Assembly (NCBI GenBank): GCA_028554645.1
Contig: JAQOOI010000042.1
Coordinates: 1 to 64,000, forward strand
DNA length: 64,000 nt
Origin: Omphalotus guepiniiformis
Lineage: Eukaryota; Basidiomycota; Agaricomycetes; Agaricales; Omphalotaceae
Direction of reading: 5' to 3'
The notes below the pieces were generated by a model. That model searched no databases and was not told the DNA's origin. It saw only the letters and a list, made by a program, of their open reading frames with translations. How positions within the stretch are numbered: the first letter of the stretch is position 1; every line of letters starts with the position of its first letter. Below are positions 10,942-22,424 of the stretch, one piece after another. The translations under genes were made by a program, and so were the position numbers.

Positions 10942-11900
10942 TGTGTCTATAGAGAGCAAAAGCTTCACAGAAGTCAGGAAGAAAGAACGTGGGGTGAAGT
11001 ATAGACCAAGAGGCTCGCACTAGGGAGCAGAAGGGTAAGAAACGGGAATCGAGCACACAATCTGGACTCACGAAAGAAACAAAACCAGGCAGCACTGCTG
11101 CAATATGAACGAGGGAGGTGGCGGAAAGGGAGAACAGGCAAAGATTGAAAATCGTAAACGCAGAACCTCCTTTATACCGGAAGCCGAGCTCCGAGCAACA
11201 CAAATATTTCAATAAAATGGAGCCTTTTCAAGCATGCTCATTATTGTACCCTAAAACGCAGTCGCCGATCGAAACCTCGATCTTCTTCATAATGTCTTGA
11301 AATTGTGATCGTAAAGCCAAAGAGTTGAACCTAGGTCTGAACAATCAGGAAAAAGGTCAAAACTTGGGCAGAGAAATGAAGAACTAGTTAGTTTTTGGGA
11401 CTATCAGGAAGGGAATGCCAAGCTTTGAACCTAACGTGAATGGCGACCGTTGCAACTTGCTCTTTCGCGTACTCGTCAAAGCCAAGAGATTATCGAGAAA
11501 ATTATTGGCGTTGCCTTCGCGTTGCCCTCGTCCGGTGGTTGTGGTACATAAACACGGTGTCTTGAAACAAGGTCGGCAGTATGTATACGCAGGATGCATA
11601 TGCTCGATTGGAGAATACTCCTAAGCACGACTGCAGAATGACTTCTATGTCCATATCCTGACTCTTGTCATGTTGCCAGCACACGAGAGCGTTGATGGAA
11701 AGGAAAATGTCCCACCGGGCCCCGCAACTCTGCCGAGTCTGCGAAATCAGAAACTCGCTACATACGAGATATGGACGTCAGTGCCAAGTCTTAGCGAGGA
11801 GACTTGAGGGGAGTGACCGTCACCGATGATTAGTCATACCGTCACACGTTGGTGCCCGTCCTTCGTGACATACAAACGTTTTCGTTAATTGTCGACCATC
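10942..11900. other. intergenic promoter region between divergent genes
   Basis: The secreted-protein gene (-) and MAGO (+) diverge from this 960-bp gap. Open frames in it match no family I know and lack good splice partners. Confidence 0.5.
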
Positions 11901-12668
11901 ATGAGCTCACAAGACAACGATCCTTTTTACCTCAGGCAAGTTCAACGGCTAGCTATAATCACTGTTGATACTCACATTCTCTGAATCGTTAGATACTAGT
12001 TCGTGAACTTCCAATAGGTTTTTACGCCCCATTTCATGATTTTGTTAGTACTGGCCATTCTGGGAAGCACGGGCACGAGTTTCTCGAGTTTGAGTACTCG
12101 CATGGGCGGTTGCGATACGCGAACAACTCGAATTATAGGAATGACAGTCTTATCCGGAAAGAAATGTGGGTGTAATTCTGGTTTTTGTCGGGAGACATAG
12201 CGGCTGACGAACTTCCAGTGTGGGTGGGCCCTTTGGTCGTGAAGGAGCTTAAGAGGATAATCGAGGCTAGTGAAATCACGAAGTAAGTTGTCGTGATATA
12301 TGGATCTTTGTTTGTCTTTTCTTATTCTGTGCAGGGAAGATGACACGAACTGGCCCAAGAAGAACATTGTCGGGAAGCAAGAGTTGGAGATCCGTATTGG
12401 GAACGATCATATAGCGTTTGAGGTTTGACAATATATAGTTTGGGGTTCTGTGCGCGTCTCTGAATCAAGTTTTTGCAGACTGCGAAAATTGGATCTCTGA
12501 TCGACATTCAGGATAGCGAGGACCCAGAAGGACTACGTGTGTTTTATTATCTGATTCAGGATTTGAGGGTATGCCGTGTGCTTGTTGAAAATAGTCTGCG
12601 TTACTTACGCCCTGCAGTGCCTGGTCTTTTCCCTCATCTCACTGCACTTCAAGATCAAGCCCATTTAA
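11901..12668 (+). CDS. MAGO: Mago nashi, exon junction complex core protein, 7 exons including a 6-nt microexon
   Basis: Exons 11901-11935, 11993-11998, 12049-12164, 12219-12282, 12335-12422, 12479-12568 and 12618-12668 give 149 residues. The sequence is unmistakable: [71 protein letters not shown] and the end [13 protein letters not shown]. With Y14/RBM8A it clamps eIF4A3 on spliced mRNA. The first intron has a GC donor with the ideal context AG|GCAAGT. Exon 2 is the six bases ATACTA, encoding parts of Arg-Tyr-Tyr. The intron between exons 3 and 4 (12165-12218) cannot be placed on GT-AG in frame; it sits between two copies of TGTGGGTG. Confidence 0.93.
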
Positions 12669-13076
12669 ACGCAAGGTTCCCTGCGACAGAAAGGTGCTGC
12701 CTCGTGGATGTACTACGACATTGGCGGACGTCATTGCACGACTAGACTGTTCGACGTCGCCCTCATTCCGTCATTGCGTCAAGAAAACGTGTGTTCTACA
12801 ATTTTAGGTGGGCCTCGGTCTTGACATGCGTACCATTGTGCGCTGTACTGACGACAGTCGTAGGTTGATAAAACTTCTTTGCTGTAAATAATGTATATGC
12901 TTCGAATCAGAACATCATTTCACTTGCTTCATATTGTGTTCGCGAGAATTTCGGCACTATTTCGATTGCTCACTTTACGCTCAAAAGGTATAGTGTAAAA
13001 GTATTATTGGCCAATGACATGTAATGTTTTGTGTATACCCACCTGTTCTAACGGCCAGATGAGATGCGGGTATTGT
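12669..13076. other. convergent intergenic region, no gene recognised
   Basis: MAGO and MAS1 converge on this 408-bp stretch, which presumably holds both 3' untranslated regions. Confidence 0.55.
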
Positions 13077-14580
13077 CTAGTAGATCATAGACGACATGTC
13101 AGAGCGAATACGGTTGTAATCGAGCAGACCCTCAATGCTTCCGACAGCAGCAAGAGCAAACTGAAAAAAATAATGAGTGATCAGAACTTGTATGTGTAAA
13201 ACCGTACTCACGTCTTTGTCCCATAGGTAGGCTTTGGCAACACGCTTTATGTCGTCAACAGTGACGGCGTCGACGGCATTCTCAATCTGTGCAGGGGTCA
13301 TTCTCTTTCCGCTGGTGACAATCTGTCTTCCAATATCCTCGGCAATAGCTGTAGATCCATCGAGAGAAAGTAATAGACCGGCCTTGAGCTGACTCTTGGC
13401 ACGCTCAACTTCGCCTTCAGTGGGAGCAATGCTCATTCGCGCCCATTCCTTGAGAGTGAAGTGCATGACATCGTCGAGATTCACGAGGTTCTCTGAGACG
13501 AGATAAATACCCCATAGACCGGTGTCAGAATATGAGGTAGAGAAGGACATGAAAGAGTTGGCGAGATTGTTGGAAGAGATGATGTGAGAAAGACGGGAGG
13601 AGAGAAGGGGAGAAGCGCCAAGAGAACGGTCCCAGTTGCCAAAGATGGACTGCATGACCATCATGGGGAAGTAGTCGGGAGAGGACCAGCCGACACCTTC
13701 GACGGCGATGGCAATGTTGGCTGTAGGGATATCGTCGTCACGGACACGGACCTCGGAGCCAACAAAGGTGGGTTTGCGGTCCACGGAGAGACGGCCGAGA
13801 GGGAGGGGGTTGGAGGAAACGGGTAGAGAGGAAAAGTGCTTCTCTGCAAGCTTGACAAGCGAAGAGTGGTCGACACCACCAGTACCGACAAGGACCATGC
13901 GGTCTGCAGTGTAGTTGGTTTTGATGTAGGAAGCAAGGTCGTCACGCTGGATAGAAAGGATGTTCTTCTTGGGACCGAGGATGGTACGGCCTAGAGGCTG
14001 ACCCTGGAAAGCGACTGAGTGAAGGTGGTCAAAAACGACTTCCTCTAGCTGCTTGTCGACCTCTTGCTGTTCACGAAGAATAACATCTCGCTCGCGCTCA
14101 ATGGCACCTGCCTCGAGCTTGGAGTTCTGGAGAATGTCACTGATGATGTCAACGGCTGCGGGGACGTCCTTGGAAAAACTCTTTGCGTAGTAGACGGTCT
14201 GCTCGCGAGAGGTGTAGGCGTTAAGATGTGCGCCAATGTTTTCAACCTCCAGCTCCAGAGCGTGCTGGGAGCGACGACCAGTACCCTTGAAAGCCATGTG
14301 CTCGAGAAAGTGGGCGGTACCGTTTGTCTTGTCTGTCTCTGCACGAGAACCAGCATCGATCCAAACACCAACGGTAGCTGTCTGAGTTGAAGGATGGGAC
14401 TCTGTAGCTACGGTAAGGCCATTGGAAAGAGTGGAAATTTCAGTCAAGGGGCCGAGGTTTGTAGCAGTAGCAAACGACCGAATTGACCGCTAAATAACTG
14501 TTAATAAAATCTGAGTACATTTACACTAACTGTTGGCTCACTGGACTGCGCGCAGCGCTTCTGAGGACGCGACTGAGCAT
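13077..14580 (-). CDS. MAS1: mitochondrial processing peptidase beta subunit, 3 exons
   Basis: Exons (complement) 14542-14580, 13212-14489 and 13077-13160 give 466 residues. The N-terminus MLSRVLRSAARSPRSIRSFA is a basic mitochondrial presequence. The M16 zinc site HFLEH (near residue 73) with the downstream Glu region ELEVENIGAHLNAYTSREQT is intact, as is the C-terminal half including GLWGIYLVSENL and the end LLDYNRIRSDM. This is the catalytic subunit that removes import presequences in the matrix; the intact HxxEH separates it from the related complex III core protein. The large second exon contrasts with the heavily split neighbours. It starts 110 bp downstream of the TRS31 stop, in the same orientation. 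Confidence 0.96.
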
Positions 14581-14690
14581 CGTAGAAGAGAGAGAGAGAA
14601 AGCAAAGACGTTGTGCAAAGTTGTTTTCGCCGTGAACTTCCGATTGTATTACAAATCAATAATGATAGGGTTAAGGTTTATTGAACTAGA

Positions 14691-15412
14691 CTATTTTAAC
14701 AACTCTTCTCTGTCCAAAACAGACTTTTCGAGCTTGATGAGAATTGTAGTGCGTAAAGGGTACTGGGAATTGGGGGTATGATGTGCGGTAACACGAGCAG
14801 GCTGAATTGGGTCAGAAATAGAAAGAGAGGGAGTAAAAAAGAAGGGACTAACAAAGCCTAGACCATCCAGGACGGCTTCGACTATGCCGGCGGTAAAGGA
14901 AGAGCAACTGAGCTGGGAGAGGTCGCGAGGGACAGAGATGTGACGTTCAATGATGGGGTCGTTGTCTATGATCATGTCTAGATAGAGAATGAGAAAAATT
15001 GAGAGAGATGAATGGAGGATAATAGACTCACACTCGTCGCCGTTCTCTACACTCTTTTCGATAGCATCGGCTGGCCTGCCGAAGACAGCACGCCAGACCT
15101 GGGTGTGTATTGACATGAGTGCAGGCAATAAACGAGTCTCTCGCTTGGGAGCCTTTGAAGAAGACTCTGCACGATACACGGAGAGCTCAAGGACACGAGT
15201 GCCTATACGATAGCCGAGGGTATTGAGCCTGAAAAGAGATGAGAAAAAGAGCAAAAAAAGAGAGAAAAAAAGAGAAACCTTCTCTCGAGATCATTGATAC
15301 CACTAACCCTGCTTTGAGAATACTGCACAAGCTGCGAAAAAAGAAAAGAAAAAGCAGAGGCAGAGACCTCCTGGAGACGAGACTTGTTGAGATTGCGATC
15401 GTAAATGGACAT
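14691..15412 (-). CDS. TRS31: TRAPP complex subunit Trs31 (TRAPPC5), 4 exons
   Basis: Exons (complement) 15279-15412, 15032-15228, 14853-14977 and 14691-14801 give 188 residues, the usual length for the family. Diagnostic stretches are SIYDRNLNKSR, SAFSFLFSQLVQYSQSRVSG, LNTLGYRIGTRVLEL, SIHTQVWRAVFGRPAD, DNDPIIERHISVPRD, FTAGIVEAVLDGLGFPARVT and TTILIKLEKSVLDRE. It is a small core subunit of the TRAPP tethering/GEF complexes for Rab1/Ypt1 in ER-Golgi traffic. All splice phases agree and the introns are 50-54 nt. It shares a 97-bp divergent promoter with the phosphatase gene. Confidence 0.95.
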
Positions 15413-15509
15413 GGAGCAAGAGAGTCGAGAACATGACGTCATTTCCTGAGGGGAGTATTTGTTCCTGCCCTTTCGACTCCTTTTCCCCCCAAAAGCCAGC
15501 AAAGTCAGC
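15413..15509. promoter_or_regulatory. 97-bp divergent promoter of TRS31 and the phosphatase gene
   Basis: Only 97 bases separate the two start codons. The stretch has pyrimidine-rich runs but no clear TATA box. Confidence 0.5.
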
Positions 15510-18500
15510 ATGGATTTCTTTTCAAACAGACCAGATCCGCCTGACAGCACTGATAACACGCATACATTCGCAAAGGCCGTCCTCGACAGATCTGTTTCGA
15601 ATCCCCTCTTCACCCCCGCCGCTCTCAATCCTCCCACAACCACCGCCAGTCCCATTCCTCTCGTTCCTTCTGCTGCTTTTCCTTCTCTCGACCCAGACAA
15701 GCTTCAAGAGCTTCTTTCTTCTCCAGGTGTTCTTTGTATCGATATTAGACCACATGCTGCATACACCTTGGCTCGTATTCCCAATGCCCTCTCCCTCTCC
15801 GTACCTTCCACTCTTTTGAAGCGTCCCCTTTTTTCTCTCGAACGTCTTCTTCAGATGTTGCCTTCACCTGCTGCCCGAAATCGCTTTTCTCAGTGGAAAA
15901 AAGCTACCACGATCGTCGTTTATGACGTAGATTCAGCTGGCTCTTCAGCTGGTCCTCTCCCAGAGGGAAACAACATTCTCGGTCTCTTGCGCAAATTCGC
16001 TACAGACTCTTCCGGTGGGACTACCTATTCAGGTCAGCTTTTCTGGCTCAAGGGCGGCTTCCAGAGAGTCTGGAGAGAAAAGAGGTCTCTCGTCGATGTA
16101 GGTGACCCAGAGACTGAACTCGAGGACGACGATCCTGCTTTATCTCTTGCTCCTTCTGCTCCTTCTGCTCCCGCTCTTCGTCCTCAGCACCTCTCAATCA
16201 CGGCCTTTGGATCAACTTCCACCACCGTCTCTCTTCCAAGGAAATTGCCCACATCCACACTCAGCGCTTCCAGGGGAAATGCGCTCTCGCTCCATAACCA
16301 GACTCCTACAACTCCCCCTTTGCCTGTCAATCCCTTTTTTGACACCATCAGGCAGAACGTTGAGCTGTCTCATGTGAGTCGTCCGACTCTTCTGTTACCC
16401 CCTTCTCTCCTTGTTGATCTCCTCTTTAGGGTGTCACTGAGCGAATCCCTCTTCGGCTTCCCAAACGCGTCCGACACCGTCTCAACGAGCTGCCTTTTGA
16501 CTGGCTAAAGGAGATTGGCAGGCGCTCAGATCTCAAATGTGATGATTCTGATGATCCTGATGTTACCATCGTTTCTAAACGAGTCGATCCCACACCCTCT
16601 CGCGCTCGTCCGATCACGCCTCCAGATCCTGCCCTCGTCGATGCGGGTATGGAAGCTCTAGCTATGCAGTTTTACAGAATCGAGCTCGCCGAGCAGCGAC
16701 GCTTGATCGGCGTCATGCAGCACCATTCCAAAGAGAGCGATGGTCCTGCTTTGAGGAAGAATACTTCCAATTCGGAAAGCACCTCGTCCAGAGACAGCCT
16801 GGAGGATGACGATGGCGATGTTCAAATGCGTGGTTCCACCTCTCCCAAGAGCCCAGGATCCTCAACACTTTGGAAGAACGAGAAAGAGGACGGAAAGAAG
16901 AAGAAGCAGAAGAAGAAGCAGAAGAAGGCGACGTCCTCTCCTCAAGAAGACAAACAATTTTTCGGAAACCTTGGTGGCTCCAAAAAGTTAGACACTCGTC
17001 CCTTCCCATACAGTATTACCGCTGGGGTGGAAAAGGGCGCAAAGAACCGGTAGGTATCAGAACGTTTTGTTGCAACGTGCCCCTACTCATCGTGCATTAG
17101 CTATCGTCACATTTGGCCGTTTGAACACGCCCGGGTCAGATTGCATCAAAGGAGATCTCCGCCTGCTTCTTCTTATCCTCCGTTTTTCGCGTCAGCATCC
17201 ACCTCTTCGTTACCTCTGTCGTCGACGGCTGCCTCCAACTCTTTCCATCTGCACTTGCCGTTCTCGATCCGACCCCCTTCAGGCGCACTGACGGGGCCGA
17301 TTTCATCTTTCCCGCTCATGAGGTCTTTCTCTGCCAGTCCAAGAGGACGAAACAAACCCACTGGTTTGGGATTGACGGCCAAACCTTCCTTCACGTTTGG
17401 AGCTTCGAGCTCTTTTACTCAGATGCAGCAGCGCGCTGGGCCCGGGTCTGGATCGGGAGGTGAGGAGACGACCGAGAGTGAACAGGAACACGAAGATGTG
17501 CACGGCTCCGGCACAGAGCATGACGACTATGTCAATGCATCCTACGTCCAGCCTCTCTGTACGCGCAAGAGGTATATTGCCACGCAAGGCCCGTTGGAAG
17601 CTACCTTTACTGATTTCTGGACGTGAGCTAATCCCTCTATCAATATGGTAGCCCGCAACTAATTGTCTTGGTAGGCTTGTGTATCAACAAAATGTGCATG
17701 TCATTGTCATGCTCACGCGGGAAATTGAAGGGTCTATGATCAAATGCGGCCCGTACTGGAAGGGTGAAGTGTTTGGCCCTCTCCGTCTCCGACTTTCCCA
17801 TGTAGAAGGTCGAGAGGAAGAGGGCAGAGACGATTCCGTCAAAAAGGATGCTGGAGGGTTTTTCAATCTTCAGGATTCTCAACCTGATCCGAAATCTGCA
17901 GATTCGATCATTAAGAGAGTTTTTCACCTCTCGCACACCTCTTACCCTCACCTGCCGCCGAGAAAAGTCGTGCAGCTACAGTACCTGGGTTGGCCCGACA
18001 TGAACGTCCCTGATGACCCTCGCGGAGTGCTCACGTTGATTCAAGAGGTGGACCGCGCTGTGGAGGATGCCACGTTTTTGGACGGCGAGGTCGAATACGA
18101 CGAACAGGCGCTCAATACTCCCTCCGGACGTTCCAAACTACCTCGGTCGGCTTCGGACGAGGCACTTGATCGCAACACAGGTATTGCAAAGCATGCGCTC
18201 GGGCGCAAACATGCTCCAGTCTTGCTGCATTGCTCTGCTGGTGTTGGTAGGACTGGAGGATTTATCGCTATAGATGCCGTCTTGGATGGGATCAGGAGAG
18301 AGGTGAGGAAGAATGTGGAGAATATGCGTGCGGATGTGCCCGCCACGCCGATGGAGGTTGATCTTCCAAAAGATGTTGATGGTGCTTTTGGACCTTTCAA
18401 GACGATAGCCATAGCTACCAAGCACAGCGGTGATATATTGCATGTTCCCGTACACAACGGCTCTTCGAATAGTCGTTCGGTAAGCGACGTTTCTGATTTG

Positions 18501-20126
18501 CGTAAGACCACCGTTGGACCTCAAGCTGATGATATTACTACCCCTCCTGCTCGTGTATCTCCAACGCAGGTTCTGACGAAATCTGCAGTGGAAGAGCCTG
18601 CTTTACGATCGCCAGTGCACAATGCTGCTAGCAAGAGATTGAAGGAGGAGGCGTCGACGAGGATGTGGGCAGAGGATGTCTCGGATCAAACTGGTCATCA
18701 TGGAAGAGCAAAACGTGTCGAGCAGGCGAGGAGAGAATCGCATTCCCAGTCACGACTGAGTGAGCTGGATCACGTTCCGCAGCTAAAGGACGCATCTTCC
18801 GGTACTGGTGACGATAATTGGAGCTCACATGCAGATTGCGAATCGACTCACAGCCGACCTATCGTCTCCCCTCCTTACGAGTTTCCTTCCTCAGTCGAAG
18901 AGTCGACGTCCAATTCAGGCGACTCGTTTGGGTTTAAGCACCATCTGTCCAAGCATAGCGGTTTACCTCTGTCTTCATCATCAGGTACTTCCCTGTCTTC
19001 CTTGCGATCGGCTACCAAACATCTCAAGTCGGCGCATCGCGATGAATCAAGGTTGCGAACATGGTCTGCACCACTGTCTGGCCACGATGTTATACTAAGT
19101 TCTGGGGTTTCGAGTGGGGGTGACAAGGGTGTGACCAGCGACATGGAGATTTCGCGTCCTGCCAGCAGTGCTAAAGGTGAAGCTCGTACATTGCAGGATT
19201 CGCCCTCACCTCTTGGCACAAGTGGCGATCGCGGCACACCCTCGGCACCTGGCTTATTGTCTCCTTCCAGATCTCTTTCCCCCAGTGGCACGGGCAGCGG
19301 TGGTAGCAGTAGCATAGACAGGTTATCAGCACCACCTTCTGGCGATGATGGTTCAAACGCGGACAAGTCTAGTTCCAACTCCGGCTCTGGTTCAGTGCCA
19401 CAATCTAGCTCTGCATCTGATCTTATGTCAGTATCCGCACCGATCGCTGCAATTGCGGCAGCGCCCAGAGCTGTCGTACAGGTATCTTACGACCAACCTC
19501 TTTCCGTGGCAAAATCGCTGTCGATGCCCACTGCCAATTCGACTATGATCAGTGGTCATCGGTTGCAACCACTTGACATGAAGAATGTTGGTAAGACTCC
19601 CCGAGCTTCTTTCGACTATGCGCAGCCTCGCACGCTTCATGGAGACCAGTCACCCAAGTCACTGAGTGACTACGAGGAGCCGCTATGGGAAGTACTGCAG
19701 GATATGCGTGAGCAGAGAATGAGCCTCTGTCAGAGTTTGCGGCAATATGTGTTCGTCCACGCAGCGGTTATCGAGGGCGCGTTGATGGTTATGGATGAGG
19801 AGTGGGAAAGGGTCAAGGTCGGATCGACAACTTCAGCCAAGGCAGAACCTCCTACTAGTTGTGTCATGCACTTGCACAAAAATTCAGGCTCCTCTATTCC
19901 CACTATCACTACTTCAACTGCTAGCACTACGGGAAAACGAGTGGCGAGCCCTACCGAACTTCCGAAAGAGGATAAGAAGGGAGGGCGGCTGCTGTTCAAG
20001 AAGCCGAGTCTGAAGCGAAAGGGTGGGGGTAGTTCTGATGAGTCTTTAGATAGTCCGGCGAAATCGAAGGAAGATTTGGATACTAATGCGACTTTGTTTC
20101 ATCCACCCCCAGTATCTATGTCGTAG
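15510..20126 (+). CDS. protein tyrosine phosphatase with N-terminal rhodanese-like domain (Pyp/PTP type), 4 exons
   Basis: Exons 15510-16373, 16430-17049, 17101-17622 and 17675-20126 give 1485 residues. Residues about 65-200 look rhodanese-like (VLCIDIRPHAAYTLARIPNA ... LFWLKGGF). The expected active-site Cys is not seen at TIVVYDVDSA, so this part is probably a docking module as in MAP-kinase phosphatases. The PTP domain starts at NRYRHIWPFEHARVRL and shows DDYVNASYVQPL, YIATQGPL, FWTLVYQQNVHVIVMLT, the WPD loop (YLGWPDMNVPD) and the signature HCSAGVGRTGGF near residue 855. A long disordered Ser-rich insert of several hundred residues separates the signature from the final helix (QDMREQRMSLCQSLRQYVFV). 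A further KK-rich insert (KKKKQKKKQKK) precedes the PTP domain. S. pombe Pyp1/Pyp2, which act on stress MAP kinases, are the closest named relatives I can suggest. Confidence 0.9.
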
Positions 20127-20528
20127 TGAGGAGACTCTAGAAGTAGTTGTACTTAATATTCTTTTGACATTGTATGCACTGTATTATAGATTGGTTTTTT
20201 CCTTGCGGTATGTTAGCTCAAGTCTCAATAGATGTAAGTTCAATCGCTTGTGATCTTTTAGCCCGAATCATCACCCCGGTAGATCATATATTGAAACAGC
20301 TAACACATCGTGTATGTGCGCCGTGTACATACAAATAAAGGGAAAACATGGGAGGGTGGATAACAAGATTTTTATCCTTCATACAATAAGAGTGAGTCTA
20401 ATAAGTAGTCTGTAAGAAATACAACACACCTGCAGGAGGACAAGGAGTGGTGAGACTCCTGTCTTACAGTTCATCTGCCTATCTACATAAATAAAATATA
20501 GAATGGTATCAATTTTGAGCAGTCGTTG
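20127..20528. other. 3' flank of the phosphatase gene, boundary to transposon-rich DNA
   Basis: No gene is seen. The stretch is AT-rich and ends where recognisable retroelement sequence begins; no repeat boundary or target duplication is evident. Confidence 0.5.
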
Positions 20529-21157
20529 TCAAAGAGCCATGTAAGTCTGAGAGATCTTGCCTTGGTTGATTAATATTGTGCTCAATTCCCAACAGACTCT
20601 CTTCATCAGATGGAAGTGTAGTGGGACATTGTCATAGCCAGTCAATAGCGCAAACTGCTTGAACTGAACAATAAATGAAGCAAATGTTTCCACTCCAGTC
20701 TGGAATAGACTCATGAGCGTAGCCTGAGCATTGAGATGCTCGCTCTTCATTTCAAATATAGTGCCAAAAGTCTGCAATGATTCAGAGTTGGTACCTGTTT
20801 GCCTCACATTATTAGAACCTCAAGGTTCTGATGGTACTGTTGCACCGTGTCTGTGAGATATGATAGTGCTAGCACAATCTTTGAACTGTCTGAGGCATAA
20901 AGATTTGGCTTGGCACATAGAATCATCATTAACTGCATGACAGTCACCATTTTGTCCTGTCTGTATCAGTGAATAGCACTGGTTTGCACAATTCAAGTTT
21001 CAACTCTTGTTGACTATTGCAATGTAACTGATCCTGAGCAGGATATCAACTATTTGCTGTTACTTTGAGCTGGAGGGCCTTGAAAACCAAATGAAAATTG
21101 ATTTGGTGGAGGCAGGAGTTCCGCAGGTGGCAAAAACCCTCCATTGCCTGCTGAAGG
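20529..21157 (-). pseudogene. decayed Gag fragment of an LTR retrotransposon (gypsy-like), target of the copia insertion
   Basis: The frame at 20529-20807 reads GTIFEMKSEHLNAQATLMSL ... FASFIVQFKQFALLTGYDN, which resembles the capsid part of basidiomycete Ty3/gypsy Gag. Upstream on the same strand is a Gly/Pro-rich stretch (AGNGGFLPPAELLPPPNQF). That stretch continues across the copia insertion: the other half (PPYGGNPPGGPS) is at 45568-45655 and the target duplication GAAGG (21153-21157 and 45563-45567) joins them. It is broken by stops and has no ends of its own here. Confidence 0.55.
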
Positions 21158-21455
21158 TCTAATACACAGTGATTTTGAGTCCGAGATAGGGTGAGAGAGA
21201 GTGTGAGGGAGCAGAGCTAAAAGACAAAGGTTATAACCTCAGTGATAGTTGAACACTATTATATTATATGTATATACCTAAAAGACAAAGGTTATACTAT
21301 AAATAAAGAATGAGTAAGAGATATAGAAAGAGAATGAAAAGACAACTTACACCTCAGTGATAGTTGAACACTGAGGTGTTGAGACATGTGTGACTACAAT
21401 GTAACGAAGGTGTGATGTGTGTGACTACCTAGCCGGTATGCTCGTTCATACAACA
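21158..21455 (-). repeat. copia 3' LTR
   Basis: On the minus strand it begins TGTTGTATGAACG and ends GTATTAGA. It matches 45265-45562 with five substitutions. Internally it carries repeated segments around CCTCAGTGATAGTTGAACAC. Confidence 0.92.
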
Positions 21456-21491
21456 CTCCCCCTCGAGTGAACAGCTAGTCGCGTTTACCAG

Positions 21492-22418
21492 TTAATGAAG
21501 TCCAAGCATAGAATGAAAACAAGTGAATTTAAAATGCGAAAGAGATTTTGTAAAAGTATCAGCAATCATAAGAGAAGTAGGAACATAAGAAAGAGAAATA
21601 TGACCTTGAGAAATGGTCTGGCAAATCCAATGAAAATGAATGTCAATATGCTTTGTACGAGCATGAAAAGTAGAGTCTTTAGATAAACAAATTGCACCCT
21701 GATTATCACAGTACAAGTCAAAAGGACCTTGATCTGCATCAGGCAAAATAGGACAAAGTTCCTCCAACGGCTTATTGATCCAAATCGCTTCCTTTGCAGC
21801 ATGTGTGAGAGCAACATATTCCGATTTGGTACTTGAGAGAGTAATGATTGGTTGTTTCTTGGTGCTCCAGGAGACAACACCACAACCAATGAAGTAGGCG
21901 AATCTGGAAATGGAATGACAATGAGTCTGTGAAGCCCAATCAGCATCAGAGTAACCAGCCATATATAGCTGATCTCCTCCTAGCTCAAGCTTCAGGACCC
22001 TAGTCCCTTTAAGGTACCTGAAAACGCATTGTACTGCCCTGAGATGTGTGATACAGGGATCCTCAAGATACTGAGAAAGTGTATTCACGGCAAAAGTGAT
22101 GTTAGGACGGGTCATGATGCTGGCGTACATGAGGAAACCAACTGCTTCCCTGTACAGAGACTTCTCTGCAGGTGTAAGAGACTGTGGTGATACATGATCA
22201 ACACCAGGTCCATGGGGGTATCAGCAATACAAGCATCCTGCAAGCCCATGTGCTCGATAATCTGATCGATATAGACATGCTGATCCAGATAGACTTTACG
22301 CTTTTCACAGTCATGAGTAGCACTCATACCGAGATACCAGCTGAATGATCCAAGATCAACAAGTTCAAAGAACCCATTTAGCTGTTGTTTTGCACGAGCG
22401 TTCGTCTCCTTGGAATCA
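21492..22418 (-). pseudogene. copia reverse transcriptase C-terminus and RNase H
   Basis: Reading frames contain FELVDLGSFSWYLGM and YLDQHVYIDQIIEHMGLQDA of the RT end, then RNase H with GYSDADWASQ, STKSEYVALTHAAKEAIW, LYCDNQGAICLS and the ending HIDIHFHWI, all copia hallmarks. One frame break lies near 22130. It continues the RT fragment at 23877-24845 across the TIR element. Confidence 0.88.
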
Positions 22419-22424
22419 GCCAGG

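Noticed and set aside
11415..11624. Overlapping frames on both strands between the secreted-protein gene and MAGO
   Set aside because: Neither strand shows a known domain or credible splicing. It is left as intergenic.
13584..14390. Antisense frames across MAS1
   Set aside because: These are shadows of the well-supported MPP-beta coding exon.
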